A DNA stretch of 5,076 nt, from the NCBI GenBank assembly GCA_947460795.1, contig CANHJA010000171.1:1-5076 (forward strand), written 5' to 3'. The stretch comes from Bacteroidota bacterium. Its GTDB lineage: Bacteria > Bacteroidota > Bacteroidia > Chitinophagales > Chitinophagaceae. The notes under the pieces are model-generated. The model was not told the DNA's origin, did no database searches, and worked only from the letters and a program-made list of their open reading frames with translations. The position numbers and the translations under genes are program-made. Shown in pieces: positions 1-5,076 of the stretch (position 1 is its first letter; each line of letters starts with the position of its first letter).

Positions 1-309
1 ACCACTAAAGTAATTTGGCTGGGCACAAAGCCAATACTGACTTTTTTTACGAAATCAAAAAAAGGAAATACTTGGCAAATGGCATCGTTGCTATTTCAAC
101 ATGAAATTAGTCCTGTAGAACTCACACTGAGTGAAGAGCAAGGCAAATGGGTTGCAAAAATGTTTGATACCATTTCGATTCAGAATCCAACAACCTATCA
201 ATCATTGCAACAAGATTTTGAAACTGAAATCATCGATGACGACTTCGAACTCTTTTGGCACAATAAAATAATGAAAGGTTTAGAAGGAAAAGGTTTAATC
301 CTATTGTAG
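1..309 (+). CDS. C-terminal end of an unrecognised protein (5' end outside window)
   Basis: The reading frame is open from the first base to a TAG stop at 307-309 and gives 102 residues with no interruption. A methionine at position 79 could start a 76-residue protein, but the frame upstream of it is open to the edge and reads as ordinary protein (for example VIWLGTKPILTFF). I therefore treat this as the tail of a longer gene. The visible part is soluble-looking, with acidic and amphipathic stretches such as the one around IIDDDFELFWHNK, and it ends in a hydrophobic LILL. There is no signal peptide, membrane segment or cysteine motif. I do not recognise the family and assign no function. The next gene converges on it with only five bases between the stop codons. 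No clear hairpin terminator is visible, only a T-rich run at 310-323. Confidence 0.7.
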   Translation, partial: TTKVIWLGTKPILTFFTKSKKGNTWQMASLLFQHEISPVELTLSEEQGKWVAKMFDTISIQNPTTYQSLQQDFETEIIDDDFELFWHNKIMKGLEGKGLILL

Positions 310-314
310 TTTTT

Positions 315-887
315 TTATTTTTTAGAATCTAAAGGGCCCCCACCATTACCTTGATCTAAAGGACCCCCACCATTACCTTGTCTATCTTTATTGTCTTTAT
401 ATTTATCACTAAAAGGATTTGCTTCGTTACTATTATCACTGAAAGGATTAATTGGTTCTCCACCTATAATAAGACCTCTAGTAAGGGGGGAGCCATCTGT
501 AAGTTCAAATTTATTATTGACCAATTTGCTAGAAGCAAATTCATGTAAGCATTTTAAGCAACAAAAGAAGAGATCTTGTTCTGGATTTGAAGGACCTTTT
601 TCAGAGCGCCCAGCAAAAGGACCTGCAACAATACCAATTTTGGTTGTAAAAAAATAGACATATGTTTTTGTACCTCCTTTCAATTTAGTAAACACTTTCC
701 ATGCCTTTTCGTTTAATTTACTATTACACCAAGAACAATTTTTTTCTTCAGTTTGTGGTTTCGAAATATTATTCCCAACCTCTTTTTCCAAACCCATTAA
801 TGGGTCAGTTTGCGTATTTTCCTTGCAAGCATTTAAAGACAAAGTGATTAAGGTGAAAAGTGTAATTTTTATCAAATGGTTTTTCAT
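315..887 (-). CDS. Predicted lipoprotein with paired CxxC clusters (possible zinc-binding) and a repetitive C-terminus
   Basis: The 190-residue product starts with a lipoprotein signal: a short basic start, a hydrophobic stretch at residues 5-18, then the lipobox LNAC with the lipidated cysteine at 21. It should be anchored to the inner or outer membrane facing the periplasm, or exposed on the surface. The mature core has C51-x2-C54 (CSWC) and C109/C110-x2-C113 (FFCCLKC) about 55 residues apart. This spacing suits a treble-clef or zinc-ribbon type metal site, but I infer that from the cysteines alone. After residue 140 the protein turns low-complexity, with NPFSD at 147-151 and 157-161, then QGNGGGPLD twice in tandem (170-178, 179-187) and SKK at the end. 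The start at 887 is chosen because it gives a standard signal peptide. No SD sequence is visible, as is usual in this phylum. The gene appears monocistronic. I do not recognise a named family. It could be a membrane-anchored metal-binding or redox protein, but nothing here identifies a partner. Confidence 0.8.
   Translation of the reverse strand: MKNHLIKITLFTLITLSLNACKENTQTDPLMGLEKEVGNNISKPQTEEKNCSWCNSKLNEKAWKVFTKLKGGTKTYVYFFTTKIGIVAGPFAGRSEKGPSNPEQDLFFCCLKCLHEFASSKLVNNKFELTDGSPLTRGLIIGGEPINPFSDNSNEANPFSDKYKDNKDRQGNGGGPLDQGNGGGPLDSKK
327..380 (-). repeat. Two 27-bp tandem repeats inside the lipoprotein gene
   Basis: Units at 327-353 and 354-380 are directly adjacent and differ at one base only (G336 versus A363 on the plus strand). 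That difference is synonymous, and both units encode QGNGGGPLD. The length is a multiple of three, so gain or loss of a unit keeps the frame. Near-identity at the DNA level suggests a recent duplication or continuing slippage. Confidence 0.9.
403..449 (-). repeat. Short direct repeat encoding NPFSD twice
   Basis: A 17-base sequence at 403-419 recurs at 433-449 with one mismatch (A411 versus G441), 30 bases apart and in frame. Both copies encode NPFSD in the lipoprotein tail. It lies just upstream, in gene order, of the 27-bp tandem repeats, so the whole C-terminal tail appears to have grown by small duplications. Confidence 0.7.
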
Positions 888-1180
888 TGTATAAGTGTTG
901 TTTATTTTTTAGTGTATGTACTTTCAAAAATAGTATTTTTTTATTATTCTAGAAAATGTCTTCTTGAGACTGTAATTGCTACACATAAATCAGAGTATTA
1001 TTTTATTTTGATTTTTATTTAATTTTTTTTTTACAATCAAAGCAATGGCTTTTAATATTTTTTAGCTTTTAGGAATTATGAGTTGAATCCTATTTCACTT
1101 TTCCTTTTTTTGACGTAAATTCGCACCACGTTTGAAAAAACGAGGTTAATAATTCAAATTCATATTCAAAATTTATAAAA
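888..1180. other. AT-rich intergenic spacer between divergent genes
   Basis: About 290 bases separate the divergent starts of the lipoprotein gene and acnA, so both promoters should lie here. I find no open frame longer than a few codons, no tRNA-like fold and no hairpin followed by a T tract. For acnA the nearest promoter-like pair is TTTG at 1109-1112 and CACGTTTG at 1127-1134. It has one mismatch to TAnnTTTG and a spacer of only 14 bases, so I do not call it. The acnA start is preceded by the A-rich TTTATAAAA and no SD sequence. Confidence 0.6.
925..932 (-). promoter_or_regulatory. Candidate -7 promoter element for the lipoprotein gene
   Basis: Read on the minus strand the site is TATTTTTG, a full match to the Bacteroidota -7 consensus TAnnTTTG, 37 bases upstream of the ATG. 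That would leave a leader of about 30 bases. No convincing -33 TTTG is seen at the usual distance. The site overlaps a short perfect dyad centred on G933 (AAAAATA-G-TATTTTT, 926-940), which could be only AT-richness. Chance matches are likely in such sequence. Confidence 0.35.
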
Positions 1181-3448
1181 ATGGCATACGACATTTCAAT
1201 GATTCAGGCGACTTACGCCAAATTTCCCGAAAGAGTAGCAGCAGCTCGTAAAACTTTAGGCAGACCATTAACTTTATCTGAAAAAATTCTTTATGCGCAT
1301 TTAGATGCCGGTATGGAATTGACAGATTACCCAAGATTAAATTCGTATGTAGATTTTAATCCAGATCGTGTAGCCATGCAAGATGCAACTGCACAAATGG
1401 CCTTATTGCAATTTATGCAAGCTGGCAGACCAACTGTGGCTGTGCCTTCTACGGTTCATTGTGACCATTTAATTATGGCAAAAAATAATGCGAAAGCAGA
1501 TTTGGAATTTGCCAACACAGAAAGTAAAGAAGTATTTGATTTTCTTTCTTCGGTTTCTAATAAATATGGAATAGGATTTTGGAAACCAGGTGCAGGAATT
1601 ATTCATCAAATTGTATTAGAAAACTATGCCTTTCCTGGTGGAATGATGATAGGAACCGATAGCCATACTGTAAATGCGGGTGGTCTTGGAATGGTTGCAA
1701 TTGGGGTAGGTGGTGCCGATGCTTGTGATGTTATGGCTGGTTTACCTTGGGAATTAATGATGCCGAAATTAATTGGAATTAAATTAACTGGTAAGTTAAA
1801 CGGATGGGCTTCTCCTAAAGATATTATTTTAAAAGTTGCTGGTATTTTAACTGTAAAAGGAGGTACCAATGCAATTGTAGAATATTTTGGAGATGGTGCT
1901 ATTAGCTTGAGTTGCACTGGAAAAGGAACTATTTGTAACATGGGTGCCGAAATTGGCGCAACTACATCTACTTTTGGTTACGATGAAAGCATGGCAAAAT
2001 ACCTTCGAGCAACTGGTCGTGCCGATGTAGCTGATGCTGCCAACGCAATTAAAGAACATTTAACTGGAGATGATGAAGTATATGCAAATCCATCAAAATA
2101 TTTTGATGAGGTATATGAAATTAATTTAGATGAATTAGAGCCTCATATCAATGGGCCATTCACTCCCGATTTAGCCACGCCAATTTCTAAAATGAAAGAG
2201 GCAATTGCAACCAATAACTGGCCTTCAAAAATCTCTGTAGGTTTAGTAGGAAGTTGTACCAATAGTAGCTATGAAGATTTAGCGCGCGCTGTTAGTTTGG
2301 CTTCTCAAATCAATGAAAAAGGATTGAAATTAAATTCTGAATTTAATATTAATCCTGGTTCAGAGCAAATTAGATACACTGTTCAACGCGATGGAATTTT
2401 AGAAGTTTTTGAAAATGTTGGAGCGAATGTATTTGCCAATGCTTGTGGCCCTTGTATTGGTATGTGGGATAGAATGGGTGCAGAAAAACAAGAAAAAAAT
2501 ACCATCATTCATTCATTCAATAGAAACTTCGCTAAACGTGCCGATGGGAATCCTAATACATATGCATTTGTGGCTAGTCCCGAAATTGTAACTGCATTAG
2601 CAATTGCAGGAGATTTAGGATTTAATCCAATTACAGACACGATCACCAACGACAAAGGAGAGCAAGTAAAATTAACAGCACCATCAGGGGATGATTTGCC
2701 TACAAAAGGTTTTGCTGTTGAGGACGCAGGTTTTCAAGCTCCAGCAGAAGACGGTAGCAAAGTAACTGTTGCAGTGAGTGCAGATAGTAAGCGTTTACAA
2801 TTATTAGATCCATTTGCAGCATGGGAAGGAACCGATATGAAGGGAATGAAATTATTAATTAAAGCGAAAGGGAAATGTACTACGGATCATATCTCAATGG
2901 CAGGTCCTTGGTTAAAATTCCGTGGGCATTTAGATAATATATCAAATAATATGTTGATTGGTGCTGTCAATTCATTTAATGAAAAAACAGATTTAGTTAA
3001 AAATCAAATAACTGGTGAATATGGTCCTGTACCTGCAACGCAACGAGCATACAAAGCAGCAGGTATTGGTAGTATTGTTGTTGGGGATGAAAATTATGGT
3101 GAAGGATCTAGTCGTGAGCATGCAGCTATGGAACCTCGTCATTTGGGAGTTCGTGCTGTTTTAGTAAAATCATTTGCTCGTATTCATGAAACGAACTTAA
3201 AAAAACAAGGGATGCTTGGTTTGACATTTGCTGACAAAGCAGATTATGATAAAATTCAAGAAGATGATACTATTGATATTGAAGGTTTATTGACTTTCGC
3301 TCCTGGTAAAAATTTACAAATGGTATTAAACCATAAAGATGGTAGCAGTGAAACTATTCAAGTAAAACACAGTTACAACGACCAACAAATTGCTTGGTTT
3401 AAAGCTGGTGGCGCATTGAATGTTATAAGAGCTAGTATTAATGCATAA
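1181..3448 (+). CDS. acnA: Aconitate hydratase, mitochondrial type (EC 4.2.1.3)
   Basis: This cytoplasmic enzyme interconverts citrate and isocitrate through cis-aconitate in the TCA cycle, using a [4Fe-4S] cluster. The 755 residues match the mature mitochondrial enzyme in length and sequence and are shorter than E. coli AcnA or AcnB (over 850). Cluster ligands are C359 (GSCTNSSYED), C422 and C425 (NACGPCIGMWD). Other active-site residues at the expected places are D95-H96, D160-S161-H162 (GTDSHT), E257 (MGAEIGAT), R448 and R453 (FNRNFAKR), R581 (KFRGHLDN) and the catalytic serine in GSSR (S643-S644-R645). The three aconitase core domains span roughly 1-510 and the swivelling C-terminal domain follows a linker to about 755. 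The ATG at 1181 gives the expected short N-terminus before the conserved region, with no targeting peptide. No gene lies close enough to form an operon, and a strong terminator follows 16 bases after the stop. No lesion or missing key residue is seen. Confidence 0.98.
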   Translation: MAYDISMIQATYAKFPERVAAARKTLGRPLTLSEKILYAHLDAGMELTDYPRLNSYVDFNPDRVAMQDATAQMALLQFMQAGRPTVAVPSTVHCDHLIMAKNNAKADLEFANTESKEVFDFLSSVSNKYGIGFWKPGAGIIHQIVLENYAFPGGMMIGTDSHTVNAGGLGMVAIGVGGADACDVMAGLPWELMMPKLIGIKLTGKLNGWASPKDIILKVAGILTVKGGTNAIVEYFGDGAISLSCTGKGTICNMGAEIGATTSTFGYDESMAKYLRATGRADVADAANAIKEHLTGDDEVYANPSKYFDEVYEINLDELEPHINGPFTPDLATPISKMKEAIATNNWPSKISVGLVGSCTNSSYEDLARAVSLASQINEKGLKLNSEFNINPGSEQIRYTVQRDGILEVFENVGANVFANACGPCIGMWDRMGAEKQEKNTIIHSFNRNFAKRADGNPNTYAFVASPEIVTALAIAGDLGFNPITDTITNDKGEQVKLTAPSGDDLPTKGFAVEDAGFQAPAEDGSKVTVAVSADSKRLQLLDPFAAWEGTDMKGMKLLIKAKGKCTTDHISMAGPWLKFRGHLDNISNNMLIGAVNSFNEKTDLVKNQITGEYGPVPATQRAYKAAGIGSIVVGDENYGEGSSREHAAMEPRHLGVRAVLVKSFARIHETNLKKQGMLGLTFADKADYDKIQEDDTIDIEGLLTFAPGKNLQMVLNHKDGSSETIQVKHSYNDQQIAWFKAGGALNVIRASINA

Positions 3449-3464
3449 TTGATATTTAATAATT

Positions 3465-3499
3465 AAGAAGTCTGGGTAAAACCGGACTTCTTTTTTTTT
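3465..3499 (+). terminator. Intrinsic terminator of acnA
   Basis: An 11-bp stem (AAGAAGTCTGG with CCGGACTTCTT, one G-U wobble) closes a six-base loop (3476-3481) and runs into nine T residues at 3491-3499. It lies 16 bases after the acnA stop and should insulate the next gene from acnA transcription. Its last T residues plus G3500 form TTTG, which could also serve as an upstream promoter element for the next gene. Confidence 0.93.
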
Positions 3500-3510
3500 G
3501 TTTAAAATAA

Positions 3511-3527
3511 ATGACTATATTTGTCAT
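3511..3527. promoter_or_regulatory. Palindromic candidate operator over the XRE-Fic promoter
   Basis: ATGAC-N7-GTCAT is a perfect inverted repeat with 5-base arms (3511-3515 and 3523-3527). Its spacer plus one arm base is the -7 element TATATTTG. The arrangement suits binding of a dimeric XRE-family protein that blocks RNA polymerase, and the adjacent gene encodes such a domain. Autorepression is my inference. A 5-base arm alone could occur by chance, but its position exactly over the promoter makes it more credible. Confidence 0.45.
3516..3523 (+). promoter_or_regulatory. -7 promoter element of the XRE-Fic gene
   Basis: TATATTTG is a perfect match to the Bacteroidota consensus TAnnTTTG. A TTTG at 3497-3500 is a possible -33 element, but the 15-base spacer is shorter than usual. 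Transcription would start near 3528-3531, which leaves a leader of about 14 A-rich bases before the ATG at 3544. On this reading the ATGs at 3511 and 3526 lie in or upstream of the promoter, which supports the 3544 start. Confidence 0.6.
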
Positions 3528-3543
3528 GTCAAAAAAAATCAAG

Positions 3544-4593
3544 ATGAAAAATATTATAAAAAAAGCCAGAGAAGGGAAGGGGTTATTAATGCGGGACGTA
3601 GCTCAAAAATTAAATATTGATGCAGCGTTAATTAGTAAATGGGAAAAAGGAACTCGTAAGCCTACGCGTAATCAAGTGATAAAGTTAGCACCGATATTAG
3701 GCTTAGATACCGAAAAATTGTTGATAGAATGGATGAGCGAAGTTATTTTGTATGAAATAGGGAACGACGATTTAGCTTTAAAAGCGATGTTGGTAGCGGA
3801 AGAAAAAGTCCGTTATACACTCCAAAAGCCAACTATAAAATTGGCTAAAAGCATCACGAGTATTTTAAAAGAAATAGATATTGAAAAAAAGAAATTGACA
3901 AAACTTCGTCATTTGGATAGCTATAGAATTGCTCAAGCGTTGGAGTTAGAATACACATTTGAAAGCAATAGAATTGAAGGAAACACCCTTACATTAAAAG
4001 AAACGGATTTGGTAATAAATGAAGGAATCACAATTTCTGGGAAGTCTATGCGTGAACACTTAGAAGCAGTTAACCATCAAGATGCTGTATTATTTGTCAA
4101 AGATTTAATTACTAAAAATACAGATTTAAGAGAAAGGGATTTGCTCTTATTACACAATTTAGTCCTACGAGGGATTGATGTTGAAAACGCCGGAAGATAT
4201 AGAAATGTTCAAGTGATGATTAAAGGAAGTAGGCACATGCCGCCTCAGCCATTTTTAGTTGCTAAGCAAATGGAAGAGGTGTTTTTATGGTATCAATTAA
4301 ATAAAAATAAATTACATCCTGTTATTTTAGCAGCAGAAATGAGCGAAAAAATAGTTACGATTCATCCATTTATTGATGGCAATGGTAGAACATCTCGTTT
4401 ATGGATGAATTTAATTTTGTTGAAACATGGCTATGTAATTGCAAATATTAAAGGTGATAACACTTCGCGTATGAAATATTATGAAACTCTAGAAAAGGCC
4501 CAAGCTGATGATGACAAAACAACATTTTTTGAATTTATTGCAAACGTTGAACTAGAAGGATTAAAAAGGTATATGAATATTTTGGGAGCATAA
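3544..4593 (+). CDS. XRE-family HTH-Fic domain fusion protein (probable protein AMPylase)
   Basis: Fic enzymes usually transfer AMP from ATP to a hydroxyl side chain of a target protein. From the 3544 start the product has 349 residues. An XRE-type helix-turn-helix covers about 3-60 (MRDVAQKLNIDAALISKWEKGTRKP region), followed by a helical linker containing LYEIGNDDLALKAM. The inhibitory motif (S/T)xxxE(G/N) is present as S141-NRI-E145-G146, which places it before the Fic core as in class II Fic proteins. The Fic motif HPFIDGNGRTSR is complete, with catalytic H274, metal-binding D278 and R282/R285. The target-binding flap should lie near MIKGSRHMPP. Catalysis is therefore probably intact and held off by the inhibitory glutamate. 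ATGs at 3511 and 3526 could add 11 or 6 residues, but they overlap the likely promoter, and the HTH fold begins naturally at MKNIIKKAREGKG. The gene stands alone between two terminators, with no separate antitoxin gene. The target is unknown. Confidence 0.9.
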   Translation: MKNIIKKAREGKGLLMRDVAQKLNIDAALISKWEKGTRKPTRNQVIKLAPILGLDTEKLLIEWMSEVILYEIGNDDLALKAMLVAEEKVRYTLQKPTIKLAKSITSILKEIDIEKKKLTKLRHLDSYRIAQALELEYTFESNRIEGNTLTLKETDLVINEGITISGKSMREHLEAVNHQDAVLFVKDLITKNTDLRERDLLLLHNLVLRGIDVENAGRYRNVQVMIKGSRHMPPQPFLVAKQMEEVFLWYQLNKNKLHPVILAAEMSEKIVTIHPFIDGNGRTSRLWMNLILLKHGYVIANIKGDNTSRMKYYETLEKAQADDDKTTFFEFIANVELEGLKRYMNILGA

Positions 4594-4624
4594 AAAAAAG
4601 CGAAGATTTTACTTCGCTTTTTTT
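4593..4624. terminator. Bidirectional terminator between the convergent XRE-Fic and DciA-like genes
   Basis: A GC-bearing core stem GCGAAG/CTTCGC (4600-4605, 4612-4617) with a six-base loop is flanked by seven A residues on the left and seven T residues on the right. The full perfect stem can reach 13 bp, and each strand ends in a U tract in its RNA. The stop codons of both genes (4591-4593 and, on the minus strand, 4625-4623) overlap the outer ends of the element. Confidence 0.93.
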
Positions 4625-4904
4625 AACTTACAATAATTTCATTAATAAATTGTTCTCCAAAATGCTGATTAATGCGAGCTACTAAGAGCGTTTTATTGTA
4701 TGAAAGTTCCTGTTTTAATGCAGGTACATCAGTAATAATATATAATTTTTGATTATCAATTCTTAAGTCTTTCGTATGTTTGGCTACTGTTTTCCCCATT
4801 AATAATTCCCAATCACCTTTTAATTTGATGACCTGATAACGGTATTTCCAATAACTGCTGTTTACCATTTCATTTATGGCATCTTGCATTGAGTATAACG
4901 ACAT
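4623..4904 (-). CDS. DUF721 domain protein, DciA-like (possible replicative helicase loader)
   Basis: The 93-residue basic protein fits the compact DUF721 proteins of Bacteroidota. Landmarks are the conserved tryptophan and glycine in DWELLMGKTVAKHT (W32, G37, H43-T44), the strand pair LRIDNQKLYIITDVP (48-61), the helix start ALKQELSYNK (62-71) and a final helix-strand GEQFINEIIVS. Members of this family named DciA assist loading of the DnaB replicative helicase in bacteria without DnaC or DnaI. Whether this short version does so is inference from the family, so I give no symbol. The ATG at 4904 is the first in frame and gives the usual short N-terminus; M6 is an alternative. A partial gene lies 56 bases upstream on the same strand and may be cotranscribed. 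The nearest promoter-like sequence (CAAATTA, 4924-4930) is one base off the consensus spacing. The family is often found beside recF, which is not visible here. Confidence 0.85.
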   Translation of the reverse strand: MSLYSMQDAINEMVNSSYWKYRYQVIKLKGDWELLMGKTVAKHTKDLRIDNQKLYIITDVPALKQELSYNKTLLVARINQHFGEQFINEIIVS

Positions 4905-4960
4905 AATACATTATTTAGGTTTTCAAATTAGAATATTGAATACTTTTTAGAAAATGAAAT

Positions 4961-5076
4961 TTATTTTTGGTTGTCTCTCCATTCATAAACCCAACTGCTT
5001 TGAATCATTTCTAAATGACCTTCTGTAGATCCTTCTTTAGTACCTACAAAACCCTCAATAGCTAAAACCCATTCTA
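4961..5076 (-). CDS. C-terminal end of an unrecognised protein (5' end outside window)
   Basis: On the minus strand the frame is open from the right edge to a TAA at 4963-4961 and encodes at least 37 residues, starting EWVLAIEGFVG and ending in WVYEWRDNQK. The frame is too short for the usual length filters, but both other frames of this strand hit stops early. The sequence looks like real protein, with balanced composition and several tryptophans, and the stretch between its stop and the next gene is noticeably more AT-rich. I do not recognise the family. It is on the same strand as the DciA-like gene and could share its transcript. Confidence 0.6.
   Translation of the reverse strand, partial: EWVLAIEGFVGTKEGSTEGHLEMIQSSWVYEWRDNQK

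Noticed and set aside
22..26. LES-type surface export signal after the lipoprotein cysteine
   Set aside because: Residues 22-24 of the lipoprotein (coordinates here are residue numbers) read KEN. That has only one acidic residue, short of the K-(D/E)2 pattern of known Bacteroidota export signals, so surface exposure is not supported.
79..309. Independent 76-residue gene starting at 79
   Set aside because: The same frame continues open to base 1 with protein-like sequence, so the methionine at 79 is more likely internal to a longer gene.
327..449. CRISPR-like or regulatory repeat array
   Set aside because: The units are in-frame, directly adjacent or coding, with no spacers of uniform length and no cas genes. 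They are explained by protein repeats.
391..657. Plus-strand open frame of 88 codons
   Set aside because: It lies entirely antisense to the lipoprotein gene, whose signal peptide, lipobox and cysteine clusters are clearly real. The plus-strand product has no recognisable feature.
1109..1134. TTTG plus CACGTTTG as the acnA promoter
   Set aside because: The -7 element has a mismatch in its first position, which belongs to the defining TA, and the spacer is only 14 bases, so the match is no better than chance in this AT-rich spacer.
1624..2059. Two minus-strand open frames (1624-1941 and 1847-2059)
   Set aside because: Both are antisense to the fully conserved aconitase coding sequence and overlap each other. 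They are shadows of its codon pattern.
2409..2591. Plus-strand 60-codon frame inside acnA
   Set aside because: It overlaps the conserved cluster-ligand region of aconitase in another frame, so it cannot be an independent gene on this evidence.
3511..3543. Longer N-terminus for the XRE-Fic protein starting at 3511 or 3526
   Set aside because: These ATGs fall within the palindrome and -7 promoter element. The extra residues (MTIFVMSKKIK) precede the point where XRE domains normally begin. The 3526 start remains possible if transcription begins upstream.

Overview
The window is AT-rich DNA from a member of the Bacteroidota. Three signs point there. Gene starts have A-rich leaders instead of a Shine-Dalgarno sequence. 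The promoter-like sites fit the Bacteroidota -7 consensus TAnnTTTG. The aconitase is of the mitochondrial type known from this phylum (described in Bacteroides fragilis). I cannot name a genus.

Layout from left to right. Positions 1-309 hold the C-terminal end of an unrecognised plus-strand gene cut by the window edge. Converging on it, with five bases between them, is a minus-strand gene (315-887) for a small predicted lipoprotein. It carries two cysteine clusters that look like a zinc site and a low-complexity C-terminus built from short duplications. A roughly 290-bp AT-rich spacer (888-1180) separates it from acnA (1181-3448), a complete mitochondrial-type aconitase of the TCA cycle, which ends at a strong intrinsic terminator (3465-3499). 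Next comes a monocistronic gene (3544-4593) that fuses an XRE-type DNA-binding domain to a Fic domain with an intact catalytic motif and an intact inhibitory motif. A 17-bp palindrome wraps its probable -7 promoter element. The gene ends in a hairpin with A and T tracts on its two sides (4593-4624), which can terminate transcription from both directions and which it shares with a minus-strand DUF721/DciA-like gene (4623-4904). Behind that gene is the C-terminal end of another minus-strand gene (4961-5076) cut by the right edge.

The genes do not form one pathway. acnA (central metabolism) and the DciA-like gene (probable replicative helicase loading) are housekeeping genes. The XRE-Fic gene sits between them, with its own promoter and a terminator on each side, and looks like a self-contained accessory unit. 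It is the most interesting part of the window: it probably represses itself and encodes an AMP-transferase held off by its own inhibitory helix. I see no multi-gene defence island, CRISPR array, transposase, tRNA or rRNA.
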